DNA of 64,000 nucleotides, from NCBI RefSeq assembly GCF_032854445.1, contig NC_088302.1, positions 45,978,521 to 46,042,520 of the forward strand. The letters run 5' to 3'. The DNA is from Liolophura sinensis. Lineage: Eukaryota; Mollusca; Polyplacophora; Chitonida; Chitonidae. The notes under the pieces were generated by a model, which searched no databases, was not told the DNA's origin, and worked only from the letters and a program-made list of their open reading frames with translations. The translations under genes and the position numbers were made by a program. Below, piece by piece: positions 1 through 11,094 of the stretch. Positions within the stretch are counted from its first letter, which is position 1. Every line of letters begins with the position of its first letter.

Positions 1-22
1 AGTCAGTCAGTCAGTCAGTCAG
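1..22. repeat. (AGTC)n microsatellite at window edge
   Basis: The first 22 bases are a tetranucleotide tract that probably continues upstream. It lies in the PIBF1 intron before the first visible exon. Confidence 0.9.
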
Positions 23-250
23 AATCTTGACATGCTGTCTAAAATGGGCTCACAATCTTTTTGTGGGATGTTGTAGCTATTTTGAATTTGCGGTTGTTAT
101 TACTAACATTAGCATGCTCACAGTAAGCATTGTACGCATGGATATATACATATGTATGTATTATTTGGTATTTATCATTAATTTTTTGGTATTTAACATG
201 CTCCTGGTATATCCACATTGTGCTGTACGTGTACTGTATTTTTTATACAG

Positions 251-3200
251 GCTTTAGACGAAGAGAGACGCCAGCATGGAGATCTTAGAGTGAAGTTCCA
301 GAAACTGAATATGGAGTTTGCCGACACAAAGCAGTCGGTGAAGACTGGAGATTACAAAGTTGAAAATTTTGATCGTGTGAAAGAGTGAGTATCCATATTT
401 TCTCTTAGTTGCTGGCATCTTCAATTGTGGCATTGCGCTATCTCCCTTGAATTGTAGTTATCATCACTGATAGTCACTAGCAAAGCAAATCTCTATTAAA
501 GCTGCATTTTGAGGTGTTAATGATCCTGGTACTACCTGTGTTTCAACACTAGATTGGCATATACGTCTTTGCCATACGTTTCTCTATAATATGGTCTGAT
601 GAAGTTATATCTGTGGCGGATTCTACAAGGCCATTTCAGATTTAAGTCAGAATTTAAAACCTCTTCAGAGTGCTTAGTTTTTGGTTCTAAAAGTTGAAAT
701 TTGGACACTTTTGTGATAAGATAAAACTGATGAGGTGGAAACAATGTTAATTTCTAAAGCAGAATAATAAGCTTTGAGACTTCAAATTTTGACTTATGTC
801 AGAAATGGCCCTGTGGAATCATGCCCAGATACCTTAGTAGTGGTGTTTAGAAGATCTGTTTGGCTTTTCCATAGCCACTGTGACAGATATTCAGTGCTGT
901 CAGTACCGTGTTACCAACTAGAAATACCAAGCTGTGTATGATGTCTGCTTTTGTTACATTGGCATCTGGAATACCGGTAAATTATATTATGACAATAGAT
1001 ATTAATTCAGCATGAATGCTACTACCTGAAAACAATCAGTATGGCCTGGCAATGAAGACCTCTGAGCTGAAAGTCATATTTGGCTGAGGCTTTATTGTCC
1101 ACTCAAGTAATGATATATACATGAAGTAATAATTTTATTTTCCTGATTGAAATTTGATTTGTTTCAGTGAAAGAGAGAAGGTTGAACACGATTACATGGA
1201 CGTCCAGAGGCAGTTGTCAATCTTACAGGGCTCTCACAACAATCTGCTGAAGGAGCGAGACGACCTGAGTAGGGATGTAAGTCCTCTGCTTGATTCTTGA
1301 CTAAATCTCTCACATGGTAACAGGATATGGATGCAGAAATTCCAGTGGTAATTTTAATATGAAGACTACTGTAATTTAAACTATTGATTAATGCAACCAT
1401 AAGGATAGAAAATGGATTCTTGGGTTCCAGTACTCAGATGTTAAATATTTACTGTGTAGATGTCATATTGTGTTGGCTGCTTGCACAAAACACTCATTGG
1501 TTAAGTTGACTGTTGCTACCATTTTGACACATGTTAAAGACATATTTTACCTTGGTACACCTACCATAATTCTTGTAGAATTTTGGACACTCCATAAACT
1601 CAGACAGTAGTCGTCGCCACGTTTTTATATTTTTGCATTGCCTCGTGAACCACAATATCAGTATACACTATACCACAAGTTGTACCTCTGACATCCTGAA
1701 CTATATCTAGTGCTATCTTTCCTACTTTCAGTTAGCATCAGCTCGTCAGTCCATTGCGTTGCTTTGTGAATCGCAATATCAGTATACACTATACCACAAG
1801 TTATACCCGTGACATCCTGAACTATATCTAGTGTTATCTTTCCTACTTTCAGTTAGCATCAGCACGTCATTCCATTGCGTTGCTTTGTGAATCGCAATAT
1901 CAGTATACACTATACCACAAGTTATACCTCTGACATCCTGAACTATATCTAGTGTTATCTTTCCTTCTTTCAGTTAGCATCAGCACGTCAGTCCATTGGG
2001 TTGTTTTGTGAATCGCAATATCAGTATACACTATACCACAAGTTATACCTCGACATCCTGAAATACATCGTTATCTTTCCTTCTTTCAGTTAGCATCAGC
2101 ACGTCAGTCCATTGCATTGCCTCGTGAACCACAATATCAGTATACACTATACCACAAGTTATACCTCTGACATCCTGAACTACATCAAGTGTTATCTTTC
2201 CTTCTTTCAGTTAGCATCAGCACGTCAGTCCATTGCGTTGTTTTGTGAATCGCAATATCAGTATACACTATACCACAAGTTATACCTCGACATCCTGAAA
2301 TACATCGTTATCTTTCCTTCTTTCAGTTAGCATCAGCACGTCAGTCCATTGCATTGCCTCGTGAACCACAATATCAGTATACACTATACCACAAGTTATA
2401 CCTCTGACATCCTGAACTACATCAAGTGTTATCTTTCCTTCTTTCAGTTAGCATCAGCACGTCAGTCCATTGGGTTGTTTTGTGAATCGCAATATCAGTA
2501 TACACTATACCACAAGTTATACCTCTGACATCCTGAACTACATCTAGTGTTATCTTTCCTTCTTTCAGTTAGCATCAGCTCGTCAGTCCATTGGGTTGTT
2601 TTGTGAATCGCAAAATCAGTATACACTATACCACAAGTTATACCTCTGACATCCTGAACTACATCAAGTGTTATCTTTCCTTCTTTCAGTTAGCATCAGC
2701 TCGTCAGTCCATTGGGTTGTTTTGTGAATCGCAATATCAGTATACACTATACCACAAGTTATACCTCTGACATCCTGAACTACATCAAGTGTTATCTTTC
2801 CTTCTTTCAGTTAGCATCAGCACGTCAGTCCATTGTGTTGTTTTGTGAATCGCAATATCAGTATACACTATACCACAAGTTATACCTCTGACATCCTGAA
2901 CTATATCTAGTGTTATCTTTCCTTCTTTCAGTTAGCATCAGCACGTCAGTCCATTGCGTTGTTTTGTGAATCGCAATATCAGTATACACTATACCACAAG
3001 TTATACCTCTGACATCCTGAACTATATCTAGTGTTATCTTTCCTTCTTTCAGTTAGCATCAGCACGTCAGTCCATTGCATTGCCTCGTGAACCACAATAT
3101 CAGTATACACTATACCACAAGTTATACCTCTGACATCCTGAACTATATCTAGTGTTATCTTTCCTACTTTCAGTTAGCATCAGCTTGTCAGTCCATTGCG

Positions 3201-6200
3201 TTGCTTTGTGAATCGCAATATCAGTATACACTATACCACAAGTTATACCTCTGACATCCTGAACTACATCTAGTGTTATCTTTCCTACTTTCAGTTAGCA
3301 TCAGCACGTCAGTCCATTGCGTTGCTTCAGCAGGACAAGGATTACCTGAGTAAACAGATTAATGATGCCACCAACAGGTGTGAATTTGCTGAGGAAAAGT
3401 TAAAACAGGTGAACCAACAGTTAGATCATGCCAAACAGGCCAGAGAAGAGGTGTATGAAAAGTACATATCATCCAGGTAAATGTCCAGTGTCATTGAGTT
3501 TTTGATCATCTTTATTGGTGAGATGTGTGTTTGTGATTGGCAGTTCAGAAAGAACTAAAACAGCTGCAGTTATGTCTATGGATTGGTTATTTCTAAATTA
3601 GAAAATGTGTTATTTGAAATTTGGGAAGTTGTAGCTGGGAAAGCCCTTATTTCTCATATGTATTAATGAAAATATTTTGGCATGTCAGTGTTACTATTAG
3701 CAAAAAAAAGGAAAACAATCAAAAATGGATTTACTGTTGAATGAACAAAGGATGTAAATTTTTTAAGTGGGTAACACGGCCAGATACAAGCCAGCTTTTT
3801 AATCTTGAAATGATAGTATAATAATTTATCCAGTAAAAGCAATGAAAGAATCTTGCTGCATAATTGCGTGCCATCTGTCACTATGCAGCCAAATTGACAT
3901 GTGTATTTTACAAATCTGGAAGCTTTCATTACTCTTGTGTTTTGACAGAGACCAGTACAAGTCCGAGTATGAGACCAAACTGCGAGAAGAACTGGAGCTT
4001 ATTCGTGTGCGCACAAACGCAGAGATTGACCGCTTGAGGACTTCCACCAAAGAGATGTATGAGAGGGAAAACAGGTAATTATTTGTTTGTGTGAGGACTA
4101 ACTTGCACACACATGATACAAGTTATATTAATACATTTAGATGGTAAGCAAATGGAAAGGGAACTCATTTTGTTGTGTAACTGAACTGTGCAATACAAAA
4201 ATTATCTTCAACCTTTTCAACCTCTAAAGCTCTTCTTCTGTGGAATTTATGCCTACATTTATTGAGAAAAGGAAACAAAAAAAATGATTTTTTTTGTGTC
4301 ACTGCAAGTTTCATAAAACTGCAAATTATTTTTCTATACCCCGTAGTTGTTTTAGAACCTTTCAAAACATTGGCTGCAGAGATGATTGTAAAGGTTGAAG
4401 AATTAGAGTACTTCAGCACATAGAAGAGATGGATTCTCTGGACATTGATTTTTTTTAACTGGTACACTTGTATTATTGCTACTAAAATCAGCCAGAAGAA
4501 TACTTCACATGCTAGGTGGTAATTTCATGGTTTCCCAATTTATTTTATGTCTATACGAGTATACCTGTAACCCAGGATGTTGCTGCCTGTTGTAGGAATC
4601 TGAGAGAAGCCAGAGACATGGCCATAGGAGAAAAGGAGAAGGCTCAGCAAGCTGAAAGAGATAGTAACTGTAAATATGAGCAGCTTCTTGCAGAGTGAGT
4701 TGACATTTTGAAGTACATGTATGGACACTTTTGGTGTTTACGGTGATAAAATCCAGCCATAGAAAATGGTTTTTAATTAATGATGTATTTGCTTATTTTC
4801 AAACAAAATCAAAAACTATGGAACGGAGTACTGTAAATGCCTTTTTATTCGCGTGGTACTAACATTCGCGGATTTCGCGGCAGTGAAAATAAGTGCCATT
4901 GAATACCCATGTTATTAATTTATTAATGTAGCATGGTTTACAGTTATAAATTCGTTAACAAGGACTACAGTTCTAATACTTTATCAAACACGTTAATTAG
5001 AAATACGTAATTAGAATGTAATCCAGCTTTCACAAATCCAGCTTAATTGATCGTCAGTTAATCTTGCTTTCTTTAAAGGAGGCTTAGCTCTGTCTAAGTA
5101 TCGCCACATTGCAATCTTGTTGTTGATTTATTGCCGCGGTTAGAGACATACAAATCGATAATTTGTACTGGGCGTGTGTACATGATACGATATACATATG
5201 ATTAGAGAGGCTGTTTTTTTATCAACTGTACTTGCCTTCCAGTCAGATCACCTTTCCCATGCCCCGATACATCGCTCAGGGGTTTCCGCACTTCAGACTT
5301 CATTTTCATAATCATGATTTCTGAGAAATTTACGCAAATCTGTTACAGTTCACTGAAAGTTTCACTCACACTGCTGATGCATGAGAATTAAACAGTGGGA
5401 TTTATATATATCACATTTAATCCTTTGTCTCCCAGAGTGAGTGACACAAATATTTGCTCACACAGCAGCTAAGGGTTTTGTCTTATAAAGATTAACAGTC
5501 TAAAAAAGGCTGAAAGCTTAGGAGGATTAACTTTATTTGTCTGATCAGGTTACTGTATTGTATAGAATTTTTGTCACATTTTACAGGTACAAACAAGTTT
5601 ATATGATAACATTGTTACTTGAATGCTTGAGTTTTATTACTTGATGTTTCTGTATTTTCGATGAAGTTTGATTTTCGTTTATCCGTTGTCCAAAAATTCT
5701 GCTAAGATCCGCGAAAGTTGAATTTGCGAATGTGTCTTCTTACCAAATCCACAAAAGTTTAATTCCGCGAATAAAAAGGCATTTACAGTACTTGCCAGAC
5801 TCCTGCTGTGCAGGAGAATACAAGACAGCACTATTCTTATAAAACTGGCTGTCCAGAAATCTCTGGCCTTGTAAACTTTGCTATAAGGGCTTATTTCATG
5901 GTTACATTGACCAAATCAAGGAATAACAGTGCTTAGTTGTAACGTACATGTAGTTACTGATATGAACACATGTCAAACCATGTTTTAGATGCTCAAAAAA
6001 TCAGGGATTAGCTTCTCAGCAGTTATGGTAAAGGTTTGAAACATCATGAAAAGTGGAATAACTGGAGTATTGACCATGTTTTGACCCTGGCTGGGTAGGA
6101 CAGCAACAGGCATGTCTGGACAGCCAATTGATGAAATTTATAGGTTTACTGGACAGCGGTTATACATGTTCACCTAGTGAACAGGATCATATGTGTTATA

Positions 6201-9200
6201 TATGTACACCAGAAATTATCATTAACTACATGTACATGTACATGCACACTGCAGAAAAGACTTTTGCTTTATGGAGTTTGGTTAATTTTATCATTTTTGG
6301 TGTATGTTTGACAGATTCCGTCAGTTACAAACAGCCAATGACAGCACAGTGTCTGAGGTCCACAGTGAGTTGAAACTGAAATCATTTGAACTTGAAAGGA
6401 CGCAAATAGTGTATGAGGAGACACTGCGAAACTTCAAGGAGAGTCAACTGGAGGTGGAGAAGCTGCAGAAGAAAATCGAGGTAACTTGTACAACATTACT
6501 ACACTAGTCAGCAGCAAAAAGTTCAAAAGTCCAGGAAGGGAACTGGACAAGGTCAGAAACATGTATCACATGCAAATTGTTTGCTAGAAATTGTGCTTCA
6601 TTTGAGAGAAAAAAAAACAGGATTTTAGACTGTGAAGCAGCCTTCACATGTCACAATTTGTGATACAGTACAGAAAGATTTTAGCGTGGAGATTTTCAGT
6701 CTACACGCTGTTTGTTGTTTCACTGAACTTCAGCTGTTATTGTTGTTTACTTTAATGGCTTTGTCTTGTTTACTACAGGTATAGACCAGGGAGTATTACT
6801 CACTGCAGTGTACATGCTGTTTCTTGCTTCACTGAACTTCAGCTGTTATTGTTGTTTACTTTAATGGCTTTGTCTTGTTTACTACAGGTACTGACCAGAG
6901 AGTATTACTCACTACAGTCTGCCCAGGAGAAGCGTGTACTAGAGCTGGAGGCAGGGCTCTCCGAGTCTAAGGCCAAACTGACAGGTTATGAGAGACTGGA
7001 GCAGGAGCTGGATGAGGTGGTCATGCAGGCAGCAGATGGTAGGTCATGCAGGCAGCAGATGGTAGGTCATGCAGGCGGCAGATGGTCGGTCATGCATGCA
7101 CTTACATTTGCTCTAAATATTCTCATCAGTAATTTTTTTTGAGAGTAGGATCATTTTTAGAGAGTAGGATCATCTACTGTCTAGCTATAACCCTGTAAGA
7201 AAAAATACCTGTCTACAATCAATAGAATTTTCAGAATTAGTAAAATTAGTAACATACCATATACTGCATTTGACCTTGTATGGATGAATCATCATGATTG
7301 CCTTGACATAGATTCTGTGTGAACTGATTTTCATGAATTTCTTGCACAGAAAATGTCAACGGTTGTCAAATATGATATCAGCTCGTGGATTCTCAAGTTA
7401 TACCTCCTCTGAGTCATCATAGAGTGTTTGTTAATGATCATGTCAATAAATGTTATTAAAATTTATTTACCTTCAGTTGAAAATGAGGAAGAAGCAGAAA
7501 AAGTGATATTTTCCTATGGTTATGGAGCCAATGTTCCCAGCAATGCAAAACGAAGGTTAAAGCATAGGTAGGACTGAGTGGTGCTTACATTGTGTTTACA
7601 TGTACATGCAATAGATTTATCCAGCTACATTGTAAACCTCATGAAAGTACGCAATATGATTGCAAGATGGCAGTTACATGAAAGTCTGTGTGTCTCATTA
7701 TGCTGATTGGAATCCTGATCCTGAGTTTTACAGTCAGAAATTTGGATCCTGTCTGGTTTGGTCAAGCTTTTTTGCTTTAAGTGTACTTCAGTCTAGCATT
7801 TGGTTGTTTAGATGATGTGTTTGCAATGAGCTTCCATATGCATGCTATTCTGCGAATATGTACATGTATCAGGGAGATTGTTAAGTACTTAACAAGTCCT
7901 GGCGGGCTCTCCTAAGTTTTTTCCTGGCTTCCACTACATTGCAGGGTAGTTGTTGTGAGATGCAAGTAAAATAATTGAATACTTTTAAAGATAACAATAC
8001 TTTTCTATACAAGTTATACAAGATAACTACAGGACTGTCTTTCACAAAGGATTTGCTACATAATGAGGATCCTGAAAGAATGTTAGCATAAAGTTTTGGT
8101 TGTTGTTGGTTTTCAGTGTTCACCTAGCCCGGCGCATTTTACAGCTGGAGAGACAGAACACAATGCTCAGAAATGACCTGGAGAAAGAGAAGAAAAACTG
8201 TCTTAACATGAGAGATGAGGTTAGTGGGGAGTGTTTTACTGTCGGGGGATACAGAACCTTACTGTCAGGGATGACATACAGGTTTTATTTTCAGGGCATA
8301 TCACAGAGTTTTAGTCTCCAGCGACAACAGTAAAACTAAGGCCCATAGTTCCCAACAGGGTGTTAATGGGTGCGATCACATTTTCTACCTATACAAATGG
8401 ATGCTTATTCTCATTCTTGGCTGTTATGCTGCAGTACTTATGAGCTAGTTCTATGGTGTAATACAGATCTTTAGTTTAAAGGGGCCGCTGTGGCTCAGTT
8501 GGTTAGCGCGCTAGCGCAGCGTAATGACCCAGGAGTCTCTCACCAATGCGGTTGCTGTGAGTTCAAGTCCAGCTCATGCTGGCTTCCTCTCCGGCTGTAC
8601 GTGGGAAGGTCTGCGGATGGTCGTGGGTTTCCCCCGGGCTCTGCTCGGTTTCCACCCACCATAATGCTGGCCACCGTCGTAGAAGTGAAATATTCTTGGG
8701 TACAGCGTAAAACACCAATCAAATAAATAAATAAATAACTTTAGTTTAAAGAACAAAAAACTACACCAATTGCAACAAGTTTCAGGTGGGCAAAGTTGTT
8801 CATCCTGTTGGTGCCCGTTTGGATTGCAGTTACAGAAGGCTAATGCCTTACTGGATGGGGCTCAGCAGCCGTATGGATACCTGGTGGAGAGTATCCGTGT
8901 GAGGGAAACGCAGCTGCAGAAGCAGAAGGATTATGTGGCGTCCCTGGAAAAAGATGTATCGTAAGTAGAATGCACTTGGTCATGCATGCAGAGTGTAGTA
9001 AAACTTCTTAATGAATCTATGCCAGTGTAGCAGAATTTAAAGCATATTCCCATTTCAGGAGTGTCTATACTATAACATTGCACAACATTCCACTGCCCAG
9101 AGTTCAGTGCTGTAAATTGTTTTTACGCATTTTGTGACTTAAAGCTGTGCTTGAATCCATGTAATTGTTTCAGGTGTCACAGATGCAAATGAAATGCATA

Positions 9201-11094
9201 AACTTTGCTGAATTGTGTGTCACTGACAAGGGTTTCCATGATTTATGAACACAGGGAGACCCTCTTTTATACCTGCAAAAGCCGAACGTGTCATGTGCAC
9301 TTGAAACTCCAATCTCACTTATTGAAATATACAGGTTGCCAATGTCATGTTAACTGACTCTACAGATGTTGTACATCCAGTGTTAGGTAATTCTTAATAG
9401 TTCATGTGTATTATATATTTTGTGTGTAGACATAGTTTTCTGTAAGTGTTCATAATATGCTGATGTATCATTTGTTTAGACATATATTGTCATCTCATGT
9501 GTTATGCTGTGGATTTATACACATTTATTTACCTCTATTTAGCTTGGTATAAGAAGCTACATTGGAATAAATTGCTTGTTTGTTTCAGGCGTCTTGAACA
9601 TGAAAAAAATGAGTTGGCAAAAGTTAAAAATCAGATGTCGCTGGATTTAGAGAGATTATTGAATCAGAGGGAGGTAATGTTAAAAAGTTCATGATCATTG
9701 TTGGTTTCCCTTTGTCTATTTGATTCTAATTCCTACTGTTTTGTTGTTTAATGTTTTATTGGGTTTGCAAAAGCTGTCATTTGATAAGCAGTAAATAATG
9801 CATCGTAGCTCTTGGAGTAATTTACATCCACACAAAAATGACCTTGAAAATAGGGCTTCCTGGATTAACCCTTGCATCCTTAATGCAAATAAATCTGCCA
9901 TTATACGTAAAATTCAGCTTAGGCTTGGCATAGCTAATCAAAATCGATTCTGTATCGCTTTACTGCTTTAATCATATCTACACATTTTAATAAAAGTACA
10001 TGTTTACTTTAAAAAGATTCCTTAACACATTGTTTGAAAGAAATCTTTTTGTTTCCACTGATATATTTCACAAAGTAGAGTACTGCGACAACTCAAACAA
10101 ATGGTGCAAGGCAATACATGATTCAGTATTTTGAAAAATGGTTCAAATAACAGTACTGTACTTGAGAAAAGAAATCTAATGGTATGTTTTCATTTCAGGA
10201 GATGGCATTAATGAAGCAAGTGATAATGAACATGACAGGTGTGAAGTCAGCTGATGTGAAGCGTCCCAGTTCTGCCAGGGAGAGGAGCAGCAAGTCCCAC
10301 CTGTTCGATGTACCTGAGCCTCACACAGACAAGCCTGGACTCACCCAGTTTGTGAGTATCATTCACTGTCCAGTTATCAGTTTTGACGCTCTATCAGCTG
10401 TGGTGATTTACCCTGAGCACTTCAGTTTCCTCCACCGGTAAAACTGGCAACTGCTGGATAAGTGAAAGCTTCTGGAGTATGGCGTTAAACACGTCTGTCA
10501 ATCAGCTGTCAGTGATTCTCTGCATATTAATGTAGTATTTGATTTTTTTATTTCTTTTTATGTTAGAAGCTGACAGGCTCACTTTCACAAAACTTAATAT
10601 TACCTTTACACGTTGGTAACTTTGCTGGTATATTGTTTCACCTTGTGGCATTGTGATCTATACAGCGTCATTTGTAATAGACTTGTCAAAAAGTTGGAGA
10701 TGCAAAGTTTTGTGAAAGTTAACTGTTAAACCATGGGTGAAAGAAACAACACATATGACATCTACATCTTGCCAGGTACACATATTTGACAAACTCGCTG
10801 ACATAAAGCCACAACCAAGCCATTGTGAGCTGGATTCAGTGATACCATTTTTGTTTATTTATTTTTTACCATTCAGTAATAACATTTTCATTGATCCAGT
10901 AGAGACTGTAACAGCCCACCACGTATGTGTTTAGCTCTAAATGATCAGTTACATGTAGTATAATAGCATAAACATTATTGCTGATTTTGTGTTTATTTCA
11001 GACAAAAGGTGACCCACAGTGGTACAAGAAGTTAAAGCAGAGAAGTGCTGTGGAGAAGAACAAGTTTTCCTCAGTGTATGGAACAGGGAAGTGA
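251..11094 (+). CDS. PIBF1: PIBF1/CEP90, C-terminal 540 codons (5' end outside window)
   Basis: Centriolar-satellite coiled-coil protein; in vertebrates PIBF1/CEP90 is needed for centriole distal-appendage assembly and ciliogenesis. I read 13 exons: 251-384, 1168-1276, 3295-3476, 3949-4074, 4596-4694, 6315-6480, 6888-7038, 7477-7567, 8117-8219, 8830-8960, 9589-9673, 10199-10351 and 11002-11094 (TGA). All junctions are GT-AG and phases agree, giving 1623 nt. Conserved blocks resembling human PIBF1 include [60 protein letters not shown] and [16 protein letters not shown]. The visible protein is almost wholly heptad-like, charged helix. Human PIBF1 is about 757 residues, so roughly the N-terminal 200 lie upstream. 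Introns hold a 121-bp minisatellite, a MITE and a SINE. Duplicated splice boundaries flank exons 3 and 7 (separate entries). Confidence 0.95.
1632..3327. repeat. 121-bp minisatellite carrying the PIBF1 exon 3 splice acceptor
   Basis: About 14 units. Each has a pyrimidine tract, CTTTCAG, and then the first about 30 nt of the following exon (TTAGCATCAGCACGTCAGTC...). Exon-like starts fall at 1732, 1853, 1974, 2090, 2211, 2327, 2448, 2569, 2690, 2811, 2932, 3053, 3174 and 3295; spacing is 121 bp except for two 116-bp units. Only the last copy continues into the conserved exon (after TTGCTT it reads CAGCAGGAC). The others run into TGTGAATCGCAATATCAG and soon meet a stop in the PIBF1 frame. Confidence 0.97.
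4828..5791. mobile_element. MITE-like non-autonomous DNA transposon, about 960 bp
   Basis: The ends are perfect inverted repeats of 26 bp, starting GTACTGTAAATGCC at 4828 and ending GGCATTTACAGTAC at 5791. Looser inverted similarity (TTCGCGGATTTCGCGG against ATCCGCGAAAG) continues inward. Terminal CTGTAA...TTACAG flanked by TA fits a TA target duplication as in Tc1/mariner, but the family is inferred from that alone. There is no long open frame inside. It sits in the PIBF1 intron between exons 4596-4694 and 6315-6480. Confidence 0.8.
6701..6918. repeat. 109-bp tandem duplication across the PIBF1 exon 7 acceptor
   Basis: Two copies, 6701-6809 and 6810-6918. Each has the pyrimidine tract, TACTACAG and about 30 nt of exon. 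The decoy exon start at 6779 reads GTATAGACCAGGGAGTATTA. The real one at 6888 reads GTACTGACCAGAGAGTATTA. The decoy has an in-frame TAG where the gene has CTG (Leu). Confidence 0.95.
7020..7096. repeat. 23-bp triplication of the PIBF1 exon 7 donor
   Basis: The end of the exon plus its donor (GTCATGCAGGCAGCAGATG then GTAG) is repeated from 7020, 7043 and 7066, with a stub at 7089. The real donor is at 7039; copies lie at 7062 (GTAGGT) and 7085 (GTCGGT). Because 23 is not a multiple of three, use of either copy would shift the frame. Confidence 0.93.
8469..8750 (+). mobile_element. tRNA-derived SINE, full length, with 12-bp target duplication
   Basis: The element proper is 8481-8738. Its head resembles a tRNA: an A box around TGGCTCAGTTGG and a B box around GAGTTCAAGTCC. 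The body ends in GCGTAAAACACCAATCAAAT and a short (AAAT)n tail. It is flanked by a perfect duplication, CTTTAGTTTAAA, at 8469-8480 and 8739-8750, so the insertion is probably recent. It lies in the PIBF1 intron between exons 8117-8219 and 8830-8960. Confidence 0.92.
10385..10505 (+). mobile_element. SINE 3' fragment, diverged
   Basis: CAGTTTCCTCCACCGG followed by AAGTGAAAGCTTCTGGAGTATGGCGTTAAACACGTCTGTCAATCA resembles the end of a related SINE family with a GGCGTTAAACAC motif. The head is missing or unrecognisable. Confidence 0.5.

Noticed and set aside
2112-2330. 72-codon frame as an extra PIBF1 exon
   Set aside because: It is a reading of two 121/116-bp minisatellite units; the conserved PIBF1 sequence resumes only from the acceptor at 3295.
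8481-8585. Functional tRNA gene
   Set aside because: The A and B boxes belong to a SINE head: a SINE body, an (AAAT)n tail and a target duplication follow, and the cloverleaf is not complete.
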